Below, in pieces: positions 1 to 11,100 of a stretch of DNA of 64,000 nt (position 1 is the stretch's first letter; every line of letters starts with the position of its first letter). The stretch covers positions 1,337,501 to 1,401,500 of the forward strand of contig JAWDGP010003892.1 of the NCBI GenBank assembly GCA_033675545.1, read 5' to 3'. A program made the position numbers and the translations under genes. This stretch comes from Elysia crispata (taxonomy: Eukaryota; Mollusca; Gastropoda; Plakobranchidae). The notes under the pieces are model-generated. The model ran no database searches. It saw only the letters and a list, made by a program, of their open reading frames with translations, and was not told where the DNA came from.

Positions 1-886
1 ATAAGACTTCGAGATCGGAACGAGGGAACCAGATAGATCTCTTAAATAAAAAAAAAAAAAAAAGAAAGAAAGAAATGTCACTTTCCCTCCCTCCCAGAAA
101 AAAAAAAGGAAAAGACTTGAGAATTATTAAAAGAAAATAATAAGTTAAGCTCGTTTCCATTTGGCTGGGATCCTGAACTCCTGTAAAGCACCAAGCCTCG
201 TTTTACCAATCTTGTTGATTTCATTTCATTTGACTCCACGCCTTACAGTAAAACCGATATTGCATGAGTGCACAAAAGGCCTGACTCGTGACAACAAAAA
301 CACCGCCCATGGAGTTTGATAAGAGGTAAAAAAAAAAAAAAAAAAAAAGAATTGAGCTTAATTGTCACCATATTAGTGATCTCTCCCCCTTTCCCCCACC
401 CACCCCCGACTTCTATTTTTTACAGGTAGACGCAAACGATTCTAAAATATTCGATTTTTAAGACAGGAAGAGGGTAAAGACCTTTTTTTTTTTTTAAAAC
501 AACCCATGTTAATATACTCTGGACTGCTAAATTATAGCATAATATAACTACAACATAATTACAGTGTATGTAAGAGGGGGAGGGTAGTAACAATAGTTTA
601 TCGCTTAGAGTGATGCTAATTATAGAAGGACCTCTTTAAGGAATACTACGTCCCGTGACCTCCAGGAAAAATTTCATATTATGATATAGCAAAGGGAATA
701 TTAGGCTGTTAATAATCCTGATATTCTAGGTCGCCAAAAAAGTTACAATCCGCTCCGCCTAATTCCTGCACCATACCTCGACCTAATGTGTCCATATCTG
801 GACCGTAACATGATCACGCACTCTCAGCACGGGTACTTCCACCTTTTTCTTTTTTTTCTTATATTTTCTTATTTTCCCTCCTTCCC

Positions 887-890
<4 letters not shown>

Positions 891-959
<69 letters not shown>
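891..959 (+). repeat. (CT)n microsatellite
   Basis: Uninterrupted CT run after a T/C-rich lead-in. Confidence 0.97.
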
Positions 960-963
<4 letters not shown>

Positions 964-2060
964 CGCACCCCCAACCCATAAAAAAATTTTAAATACGAGG
1001 AAACTTAGGGGACGTAAACTAGAACCAAAGATTGGGGGTTTGGAAGAGAACCGGATCCCAGCGGCGGTGACAAATGGAATGTGGCGACGACGGACGCAAG
1101 CCGTGGTGACCGGCGGTCAAGCCGTTAAGTTCGATCGTGTCTGAGCTTGCGGAGCTTCTCCTCCAGACGTCGAGGCGAGACCAGAGCTAGATTAGGACAG
1201 AAGTACCGTTGCTACTCCAGATCTCGAAACATGCGCCCACCAGAAATCCTCAACCGTAGGTGTTTAGAACAAAGGACTTTTTTTTTTGTAACTTATAATA
1301 ATCAACGACCTCGCGGCCAAATATACTATTTTTAGATGTCACAAAGCTCTGCAACTATGCAGTCCTGTGCGATGCGCCCACAAAAAGGAGAGAAAAAGAA
1401 GAAAAAAAATCGATAAATTATTAGTTAATATGCTTAGACTTGCACGGGCACGCATGAAAGAATTTAAGAATCGCTAAACCCAGCATTTTGGACTCGCAAA
1501 AACCGCCAGCAGGCCTAGATATATTAAAAATGGAATCAGGGTCACGGCACAATGAATGAAGTTTGCAGAAGTAGTCGCGACGTCATTCGGGTAAGGGTTC
1601 TTTTGTTCGACTCCTTGGTGCAAAAAACTAAAGACCCTTGAGCGTAAACTTCCTTGCCAAGGGGGAGGGGGGGGGGGGGGGCACGGATCAATCCAACCCT
1701 AAGGAACATTCTTACGAAATAATAAGTTACATGGCAACTGCTTAGAGCTGGGATACTGATGACTTGAATAATTTAATGAAGAAGGGAAAAAAAAAAAGCA
1801 GTGCCATTTTCGCAGCAGTGCAAGGCTATTTACCTCCCCACCTTCCCCCTTTCCCAATCCAGGATAGTGGAGTTCTCTGCGGGTGAAGGGTAACGGAAGA
1901 AGAGAAAAGTCGAACTTTACCCTAGAAAACCTTCATAAATCCGAACAAGTACAGTTGAGAATAGTATGAGTTTGGGGTCTTACTTAATCAGCCCCGACTT
2001 GCTTGTCGGGATAGCTTTGTTAAAAGGAAACTGAAATCATGACTTCTCCTCCCTCCCCCA

Positions 2061-2101
2061 TCTCTCTGTCTGTCTGTCTCTCTATCTCTCTCCCTCTCTC
2101 T
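2061..2101 (+). repeat. Mixed (CTGT)/(CT) microsatellite
   Basis: CTGT units grade into CT and CTAT units. Confidence 0.9.
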
Positions 2102-2628
2102 TGCGGTTCTTGAGACATTTTTAAATTATTTGAGAGGCAGAACTGAGACGAGAAACATGTTTGATGAAAGAAACAGCATCAAAAACAAAGTGATGATGAT
2201 AATGCCATTGCTGGATAATTCCGAGTAAGCTAATCCAATCGTTAGCTGTGGAGTAGATAAAAGTCACGACTATAAAGTTCTTAATGAACAATAATAACAA
2301 CAAATAAAATAAATAAATGATCCATTTCATGCACAGCCAGGCAATTATGACAGAGAATAATTATCACGACCATACATAAGAAAAAACAAACAAACATGAA
2401 ATAAACAAAACCGTTCCTGACAAATTTGAAGGCCGAGTGAGCTGAATTCTTGATGGAAAGATATTACCCATAAAACCTCCTGATTTCTATAGTCCGAATC
2501 TCCACAGCGGCAGATGTTACCTCGAGTGTTTAATTTCAGACAAAAAAGGACATAGATCTCTTGCGCGGCGGGAGATGAGATAATTGCGGATCTTCAGCAG
2601 CAGTGACGATAGCACCAGGGCAGAAAAC

Positions 2629-2651
2629 TGATTTCAAATGGTGCTAGACAA
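2629..2651 (+). repeat. Dispersed 23-base block shared with the SINE at 26.7 kb
   Basis: ACTGATTTCAAATGGTGCTA plus GAC is identical at 26742-26764. Chance identity of this length within 64 kb is very unlikely, so this is probably a remnant of the same retroposon family; similarity does not extend visibly on either side. Confidence 0.5.
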
Positions 2652-2900
2652 GCCATGGAAATCTATGCACCATACGAGATCAGGTTTCATTGTGGCAATT
2701 TCCAGCGCGTGTGGCGAAGTCAGCGCTTTTTCCGGTTTTCCAGATGTCCGCGTCGGTGGTAGTGCCGAGAAATCCTGCTCTTTTCCGAGGTGCGACAAGA
2801 CGTCTTGCTGCTCTCTTCCTTTCAATGAATCTGATGGATATTCACAGAGATCTCGCGATAAGCACGTTAATCCTGTGCGCATCAACATAATGAGCAAAAT

Positions 2901-4019
<1,119 letters not shown>

Positions 4020-4024
4020 CAAGA
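4020..4024 (+). repeat. Left 5-bp target site duplication (CAAGA)
   Basis: CAAGA directly abuts the AGCAGCAG terminus of the element and recurs directly after the right terminus at 15217-15221. Five base pairs lies within the 4-6 bp range of retrovirus-type integrases; canonical Polintons usually make 6 bp. Confidence 0.75.
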
Positions 4025-4412
4025 AGCAGCAGGGGGGGGGGGGGGGGGTGATCATACCACTTAATTTGGCTCTCCGCGGCTCCCACGCCTACACGCGCGC
4101 AATTACCAATTCTTCATGTACGCGAAACACGCCCGGCCTACATACATAATTACCGTACATCTCACGCCTACATGCACAATTGCTCCCATCACCCATGTAC
4201 GCGAAATACTCTTGGCCTACATACATAATTACCCCAATTCTTTATGTACGCGAAACACGCCCGGCCTACATATATAATTACCCCAATTCTTCATGTACGC
4301 GAAACACGCAGAAAAAACCCGGGCTCCGCCAGCCCCCGCCAGCGCTAGCCGAGCTCGTGTGGAGCCCCGTGAGGGCGGCCCACCCCACCCCCGCCGGCCT
4401 AGGGGCTCCACA
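4025..4412 (+). repeat. Left terminal inverted repeat
   Basis: The sequence matches the reverse complement of 14839-15216 with about four substitutions over some 365 aligned bases, plus a longer G run at the outer end (17 G here, 7 C in the partner). It begins AGCAGCAG then the G run then TGATCATACC. Inside it the motif CATGTACGCGAAA or a one-base variant occurs four times at irregular spacing within an imperfect 50- to 85-bp tandem pattern, a plausible binding array for integrase or terminal protein (inference). The inner edge falls just after CTCCACA. Confidence 0.93.
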
Positions 4413-4465
4413 CAACCGCCGGTCATTTAAATGGAAACCTATGCTATTGTATAGCTAAGATCACC

Positions 4466-4759
4466 ATGAGGGAGACAAACAAATGCGCGTGGCTACTGTT
4501 GGGAACGAAGGGCGAGATGTGCAACCGAAGTTGCCTGGGGACGTATTGTAGAGTGCACAACGCCCGACTAGTCAAGGGGGGGGGGGGGGGGGGGGGCCCC
4601 ACCTTCCGCTGCACTTCATGTGGCGTGACGGTCAGAACATCCCTGGCTCTGTGCAGGAGTTGTGGCGTTGGCCGCCTTCGTGCGCGGGCCCGGCGAGAAA
4701 AGCAGCACATCCTTATGGAAGAGTTTCGGCGTCTAGCTGCCATCGAAATTGCCAATTAG
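4466..4759 (+). CDS. Small zinc-ribbon protein of the element (97 aa)
   Basis: This frame looks whole. The start ATG sits in a good context (ATCACC before ATG), just inside the left inverted repeat. The protein has two cysteine clusters: C7, C19, C23, C28 with H31, and C49/C52 with C63/C66, the second spaced like a CxxC-CxxC zinc ribbon. A glycine run between them is encoded by a G homopolymer, which could be length-unstable. The C-terminal third is Arg- and Glu-rich and probably helical. A short zinc-ribbon ORF ahead of the replication gene suggests a nucleic-acid-binding or transcription-related role (inference); no function is known to me. It reads in the same direction as the replication gene region that starts about 110 bp downstream. 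Confidence 0.6.
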   Translation: MRETNKCAWLLLGTKGEMCNRSCLGTYCRVHNARLVKGGGGGGGPTFRCTSCGVTVRTSLALCRSCGVGRLRARARREKQHILMEEFRRLAAIEIAN

Positions 4760-4766
4760 AGAACTA

Positions 4767-4884
4767 GTATGCGCTAGGTATATCCATTCAAATATGGCAC
4801 ACGCAGCAACCGCCAATTAATTATTTATGAACATGAAACATTGTATGCGCTAGGTATATCCATCCGAATATGGCACACGCTGCA
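4767..4884 (+). repeat. Duplicated leader ahead of the replication gene
   Basis: A 42-base block at 4767-4808 recurs at 4843-4884 with three mismatches. The second copy contains the ATG at 4870 that probably opens the replication gene region. The first copy carries the equivalent ATG at 4794, which opens only eight codons (MAHAATAN) and so forms a short upstream ORF. GCCAATTA also occurs ahead of both copies, so this looks like a tandem duplication of the leader and first codons. Confidence 0.7.
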
Positions 4885-7800
4885 AGAGCAAGACAACTTC
4901 AAGAAGAGTATGAAGCCGCCACCGGCGTTCGACCAAAATATCCTCGATCCCGGGTGGCCCTTCAGGGCCTCCGGGAGACTCTCGACCGCTACGAGGCGGC
5001 CCAGGCCAACCTTAAGGCCAACGACGCCCGGAGACAAGGCGCCAAAAACTTAGCAGACGAGCTATCTCGCCTAAACAAGATCGAAGCCGACGATTTTGAC
5101 CTCGATACGCCAACAAGTGCTGGTCAGCTTAAGGGGGGAAGCTGGCCGGCTTCTACGGCGAGCCAAGGCTCAACATCGTCGTGAGGGTGCAGCCCACGTC
5201 TTTAGCTCTTGGAGGCAGGAGACTCCTGACCCTTACGGACTCGGCGACTTCGCCGTGGACGACAACATTAGAATCCGCGGCGGAAACATCGTTAGGGACT
5301 ACACCGTGACCGCAGGAAGGGCCACAGAGGTTCTCAAGAAACTGCCCGGTGGAGAGTTCCTCGTCAAGGTCAAATTTCTACGTGAGCAGGCCCCAGGCGT
5401 GTGGGTCTACGAGGACGGTTTGCTCCCCTGAGACAGGGTCGAACCCGGGGTGGTGAGGTCCTCGAGGTTACCCCAGAAACACGGCCCGGCGCTTTGGAGG
5501 GGATTGACCGACTGTACTACGTCAACGCCTACCCGGTAAGTGCGGTCGTGTACGGCCTCTACCCCATCCGCGAGCCCGACGAGAGGAACCTCGTTCCAAT
5601 GCGAGATGGAGACCTTAACTGTGTCGCCCAGAGAGTCATTATGCACTTTGAAGGGGCACAGAGGGGCCAGAGTCTCACCCCTGCAAGGCGCGAGAAGATC
5701 GCCCAGTGGGAGGCTCGAGTGCATGACGATGGTGCCACCATCCAGGACGTTGCCGAGCTTGAGAAAATCCTTAAGCGGGCGGTCATCGTCCGCGATATTG
5801 CAGGAGCCGACCTTTACAACTCGGGGAAGTACCAGCATAGCGGGTGGAAAACAATAGAGCTTACGCTCCACAACGGACACGCCTGGGGGGCTGATCTTCA
5901 CTTCCCCCAAGCCCGCGAAATCGCCATCTATGAAGGCGGCGTATGGGCCGCGATCCAGGAAGCAACGCAAGGCGAACCGAAGGCCGTCTGGGTCTTGGGA
6001 GGGGGGCAAAACAAGCGCCTCACGGTCGACCAGTTCGTTCTCGAGGACGGGCGCACCTACCGAACTCAGGAAACTCAAGAGAACTTGGTGGAGGCCTGCC
6101 GCCACCTAGCCCCAGAGGATCCCGAAGCCCTGGCCTCAAGGGTCTTCGGTGATAACCACGCCGCGAGCGTCGTCGCGCGCGAAAAGAACGCCTGGAAGCT
6201 CACGCCTGTCAACCTCCTCGACATGGTGCAAGCTGCGTGCGTGGAACACGGTCACGGCGGTCTCTGGAACGCCCCTGACTACCACGTCAACGAAGTGGTC
6301 AGTATCGACATGAAAGCCTGCTATCCCGCGAGCTTCCAGGGCAAAGGAGAGGCCGCGCCATGGTTCCAGCGCTTCGGCCACCCAAGACACCGCATGACCC
6401 GCGTCGCTGTCAACGGCCCACTACCGGTCGACATCGGCACCGGCTTCGCCCAGGTCAGCAGCTGGCAGTTCGCCGCCGACCTTCATCCTGTTGTGGCAGC
6501 GTGGTTCGGCTCGCATTTCCAGGAAAAACAGTGGGCACCCATTCCTCTTCTTGCCTATATGGTCGAGACGGGCCTCCTGGCCAAGCTCCAGGTCGCTGAG
6601 GCCATCGTTGCCTTCAAGAAACAGACGGAGGTGTGGCTCCCTGATTCTAGGGACCAGGCGTGCTCTGTCATCGGAAAGTTTACACAGGGCGCCAAAGCCG
6701 ACGGCAGGAGGCTCACACGCCGACTTGTCACGGACCAAGGCGAACTCGACTTTCTCGTTAGTGACTGCCGGCAGAGTGGGACCCTGGTAGGTGCCCCTGA
6801 ACAGTGCCCGGCTGGTTGGATCCTCACATACTACGACGCCAGCCAGCCTCAGTTTGCCCATCTCAGGGCTAGTATTCTGGCTTTGCGTACATTAACCTTC
6901 TCGAGATGCTGCGACGTTTCGCGCCCAGTGAGGCTGTCCGCGTGGCCACAGACAGCATATACGTGAAAAAGACAGCCCTTCACAAGCTCGACGGCGTTGA
7001 GGCATACATCGCCCCGCCGATTTGCAGCTGCGGAGCCGAAACATGTTTGGACTGCCTTCTTGGAGAAAAGGGACTTCCCCTCGCCGCACCAGCCCAGTGG
7101 CGGGACAAAGGCGAAACTATCTTTAGCCCCCAGAACCATGCTGCATACGAGCCCAAACCCGAGCACTGGGGCGCTAGCAACGACGTCGCCGACAGCACCG
7201 CGCCGTCCCATGCTGATCCGCTCACCAGGCATGCTCTGAGCTATCTCAACGGCGGCGGCGGCTCAGGTAAGACCACGCGAGCCAACGAGCTGTTCCGCGG
7301 GAGGAAGCCTCTCGTCTTCACCCCGACCCACCGCCTGGCCAAGGAGATGAGGTCCAGGGGCGTCGACGCACAGACGTACCACAGCCTCTTCAGGTGGTCG
7401 GGCCAGGCAGAGTGGACCCCGGACCGCATGGGCCAGAAATATATCCCCCGCGTGATCATCTGGGACGAGGTCTGCACGGTCCCCAGGCCCGTGCTCGAGA
7501 CCTTCCTCGATTGGCTTAACCAGAGAGGCGTCCAGGTTGTTTGCTGCGGTGACCAGGGGCAGCCTCCGCCCATTGCGGGGGAATCACCGCACGACTGGCT
7601 CAAGGAGCACTGCGACTACTACGAAGAGATCACTGTCGATCACCGGAGTAGGTGCGAAAAGCTGGAAGCCCTAAAGTGTGCTATCAGGCTACAGCCCGAC
7701 AGGGTCCAGTGCAAGGAGTTGCGCAAGGCTCTACCCCGGTGCCGGGGCTGGACCGACTTTGTTGACGATTGGCAACCCCGCGACCTGATCCTCGTCACTC

Positions 7801-8612
7801 GCAAGGCCCCACGTGACCAAGCCCAGAAGCTTCTGTTCGAGCACCACAAAGAAGCCTTCCCGGACGAACTAGTCCCGCTTCTCTACCGGCCTCGGGACAC
7901 TCGTCTCCAAAACGTTCTTGTGACGATCCCGGGCCCAGACATGGCCAAGGAGGAACTCGTTCTGAACGATGTGGTGGAGGTGTCCGTAGAGACAGCACAG
8001 GGGGTCCTCGATGGCAAATGGGGGCAAGACTGGGCTCTTGGCTACGCCCTTACTGTGCACAGTAGCCAAGGCCTGACCATTAAGGACCCACAGAAGGTCT
8101 GGATCGTCGACGACTACATCCAGTGGAGCAATCTTGCGTACTTGGCTGTCTCTCGAGTCCAGTACCTCAACCAGCTCGCCCGGTGCTGCCCCCCACCAGA
8201 CGCCGACGGCCGCCCCCCGCCGGCTTACGACGAGGCTGTTGCCCGCAAGAACATCGGCCGGAAGCTTCAGGCCTACAAGCGCGTTGACGCCGCCAAGGGG
8301 CATAAATGCAACCTTTGTCTAAAGGACGTTGAAGCTCTGAAGGAGAAACAGAGCAACCGGTGTGCTTCCTGCAACATCGATCTCCTCTGGTGCTATGAGC
8401 CAAAGAACACGCGGCAGTTCAGCGTCGACCGGAACGATGACGCGAAGGGCCATATACGGGACAACGTGCGGCTAGTTTGCCTCGAGTGTAACCGAAACCG
8501 AGGAGCCGCGGCACTCGCCCACCAACCGCATTGCGAAGCATTAAAAAAAGATGGGGTACCCCCGGGGAATGTTTCGGCAGGCCAGCTGCAAGACCTCTTT
8601 GACTCCATCTAG
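4870..8612 (+). pseudogene. Replication gene region: family-B DNA polymerase, SF1 helicase and HNH-type motifs (fossil)
   Basis: Parts in order: an N-terminal region (about 4870-6200); a polymerase palm motif VSIDMKACYPASF (about 6295-6335), matching the DxxSLYPS block; VATDSIYV (about 6941-6966), matching the catalytic DTDS block; a Cys-rich patch; Walker A GGGGSGKTT (about 7250-7277); Walker B IIWDE (about 7455); GDQGQPPPI (about 7550); ALTVHSSQGLTI (about 8047) and YLAVSRV (about 8139), the late motifs of superfamily-1 helicases; and a CxxC...CxxC...CLECN block (about 8306-8502) like an HNH endonuclease or zinc module. Known: family-B polymerases of Polintons are protein-primed replicases. 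A polymerase-helicase-HNH fusion is unusual but I recall similar uncharacterised proteins in marine invertebrates and some fungi. The region is broken, with about two to four breaks. Its 3' end overlaps the convergent integrase gene by 72 bp. Confidence 0.8.
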
Positions 8613-9632
8613 GTCTATACCGAAGGTAAGACGACGCGGAGGCTGCTGTGTATCAGAGGGGACTACCAGTAGTTCTTCGCGTACGAAACCGCGAAGGGGC
8701 CCATCTATGAGGTAATACACAACAGGAGCCCCACTTTTCGCCACGGAGCGTCCGAGCCGATACACCTGGAGGGACCACACAGGGTCAGTGGCGCGACGCC
8801 GCCCACCCTCGAGTTCGCCGGGCTCGTAAAGATAGCGAACACCAACCCCAGAAGGGAGTTTCTGCTCTTGAAGACCGACAGGGCGGCCGGGAACCGTAGA
8901 AGAGGGCCCTCCACTCACAGACTTTGCCCTAATGGCCTCAGAAGGACGCTTACCGGTCAGCCGGGTGACCTCTCCATTCAGAGCAGAGACAACCGCAGGC
9001 AGCCGCTGCACCCACTCTGTGGATCGCCCACCAACAGGCAGCCGCATCTCCTGGGCGTACTGGTGGCCGAAGAGCCTCTCAGACAGAGTTCTGTTCCACC
9101 GCTCCACGATTCCTTGGTCCCGGTGGTCACCGACCCGGCCTCGCCTGACCTCGACGCTGTGCTTAGCAAGGAGTTGGCTAACTGGCCCCATAAATTCACG
9201 TCCAGGGTCAACCTGAAGAAGCTTGGGCCACTTCAGAGGCCCACTTCTGTAGATGCGAGACAGGGCATCGGCGACCTCTGCTGCGCACTTGCTAGTCAGA
9301 GGCTCGGCCTCCTTGTATCGCGAGGCAACGTCGACTACGGTGAGGGCGTACTTATAAGTCCTCCGTCCCACGCGGTCGTGGGGAAGAAAGAGCAGGTCAG
9401 CTTGATGGACTTCATTTGGTACCCGGACATCAAACTTAGGTCTCGGTATTTGCCGCCTCGCAGGCAGGTAGATCTGCCAGATGGCTTTTTTCTTCAGCCA
9501 GTCCTTAGCCGCATCTTCAGGGGCCCCCGCTGCAGACGCCAGCTTCTTAACGGCTGCGAGTCCCTACCAGTAGCCCCCGGGGCTATAATAAATCCTCGAC
9601 AACTTTGTCGTTAGGTGAGAGTCCATTGACAT
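8541..9632 (-). pseudogene. Retrovirus-type DDE integrase of the element (fossil)
   Basis: This gene lies on the strand opposite the replication gene and converges on it tail to tail. Catalytic blocks are visible: HQADLLFLPHD (first Asp), LLQVDPGREF (second Asp) and, about 34 residues later, GIVERWNRTL (Glu), followed by Polinton-style text with the SALNGEVTRLTG and RPSEAIRAK blocks. The C-terminal part has VRYLYEPGELEGGRRRATD and VYYLIDGPLRGFVREELLVV, typical of the chromo/SH3-like tail of Polinton and Ty3-type integrases. The N-terminal part has a YYSPGGYW block and a basic KDWLKKKAIWQIYLP region. The ATG nearest the 5' edge is at 9632, which would give about 360 residues. Probably broken by about one change. 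It would insert the element and explains the 5-bp target duplication. Confidence 0.85.
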
Positions 9633-9743
9633 GACTTGCCACGTACTCCAGAAGCCTAACCAACCTCAAACACGCCGATGTCACGGGCAGCCTCTTCGGG
9701 AACCATCGTGTATTAAGGCCAGAAAAATTGGGGGTCTTACCAT

Positions 9744-9911
9744 TTACATCTTAGCGATCTTGTATGTCACAAGGCCGGTTGCGGTCATCCCCAGGACGAT
9801 GAAGACGATCTCGCGGTCTTGTTGGGCATCGCTCGGTGTGTAAAAGTCGGAAAGCTGGGGACATTGATCAAACCGACGATACCGCCGCGGGCGGTAGCGC
9901 TGAAACCTCAT
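9744..9911 (-). CDS. Short Arg-rich single-span membrane ORF of the element (55 aa)
   Basis: The frame begins at an ATG (9911) directly after a stop codon and runs 55 codons. The first 14 residues are strongly basic (RYRPRRYRRF), followed by a polar stretch with DFYTPSD, then a hydrophobic segment IVFIVLGMTATGLVTY and a short KIAKM tail. It lies between the integrase start and the divergent coiled-coil/membrane gene, overlapping the 5' part of that gene on the other strand. Arg-rich short proteins are typical virion core components in adenovirus-like viruses, so a virion or membrane role is possible (inference). Chance cannot be excluded for so short a frame. Confidence 0.4.
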   Translation of the reverse strand: MRFQRYRPRRYRRFDQCPQLSDFYTPSDAQQDREIVFIVLGMTATGLVTYKIAKM

Positions 9912-11100
9912 TCAGCACCCCTGCCGACCTCAGACAAGCCGCAGATGCCCCAGGGCTGACTCCGCGTCAAAAAACCCTCGCGACAGCGGTAGACGGCTAC
10001 TACAGTGCCTTGGCTAAGAAAGGGATCATTCCACCCCTGGGACGGGATATAAACAAATTTGTGCTAGATCGTGGTGGTCGCTTTCGCCTGAAAGCCCATC
10101 CCAACATCAACATTATAAACACTAGGACGAGGAGGCCCAACACTCTCAACTATGTAGCCAAACAGATAAAAGGTGGGGAGCAGATTGTAAGACAGGATCT
10201 GGGTTTCTCGGATTGGAATCCCGGCGCAGGCAAACAAAAATTGCCACCTGAGGTGACTGAAGACCCCAACAGAGTCGACCAGCAGTTCAGCGAGGCGGCC
10301 TCGACCATAGAAACAGCCCCGCTTGAAGATTTGGGGCAGGGGACATCCAAGGCCATTACAAGCGCTGAAAAAATCGTCGCTGTCCTCACTAGGGAGGGAC
10401 TCACCCCCCGTGATATACTAGGCATGTGCCGGGCCCTGGAAAGGTCCCGGGGGGAACCACAAACAACCTCGCCAAGCTCACGGAACTGGATAAACACATC
10501 GCCTTGGAAGAACGCAAGCTAGAAGAGGCCCCTGACGAGACTACTAAAAACATAATTGCCGAACGCCTGCGTAAACTGCAGGATGAAAGGGCCGCCCGCC
10601 TTGAGGCCGCTTCGGCCACCAGGGAGGCTCTCCGGTCCCAGATCAGCCGTATACGTGAAACCCTGCACCGGATCCTGCATGAGGACACAACCCTTGGCGA
10701 TCGCATACGCACCCTCTTCCGAGAGCAGGGAATCACGATCGCGTCTATCCTTACGGCGCTCGGGATGACTATTTCTACAATAGTCCTCGCTCTCACGGGC
10801 GGTTCTGGAGGCGGCGCCGCCCCACCACAGCCGCCGCAGCCTCCCGGCAAGGGCGGGGTCAAAGAGTGGATCAAAAAGCATCTCCACAGCCTTGGAAGAA
10901 TCCTGGCCAAGCTGGCTGGCACGGCGGCCGCGGCCCTCCCGGGGATCATTGGCTCGATCGTCTCCTGGCTCCTGTCCCTCCTCGGGAAAACCGCAGTCTG
11001 GCTGGCTGGAAATTTGTGGGCCGTTCTTCTGGCTGTCGGGAGCTTACTGCTTGTGGCGGCACGCGAGTGGCTGCTACCTAAGAAACCAAAGCAGGCCTAG
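9840..11100 (+). pseudogene. Coiled-coil and multi-span membrane protein gene region of the element (fossil)
   Basis: The 5' part encodes a polar domain with LTPRQKTLATAVDGYYSAL and GIIPPLGRDINKFVLDRGG blocks. A charged Glu/Lys/Arg-rich stretch that should form coiled coil follows (about 10450-10690). Then come TLGDRIRTLFREQG, a hydrophobic segment ITIASILTALGMTISTIVLA, a Gly/Pro-rich linker and two more hydrophobic segments (about 10900-11060), ending in a basic KKPKQA tail. I recall this combination as a recurrent, uncharacterised protein of Polinton-like elements in cnidarians and molluscs; a virion or internal-membrane role is only inferred. The region is broken, probably by about one change. 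It overlaps the convergent 424-residue gene by 27 bp at its 3' end. Confidence 0.6.

Larger units (their letters stand above)
1..2900. other. Left flank, no gene seen
   Basis: AT-rich sequence with A, T and G homopolymers and the repeats listed separately. Short open frames lack splice signals or protein-like composition. Confidence 0.6.

Noticed and set aside
4180-4458. Open frames inside the inverted repeats on both strands
   Set aside because: They arise from the internal repeats of the TIR and recur in mirror image at the other end.
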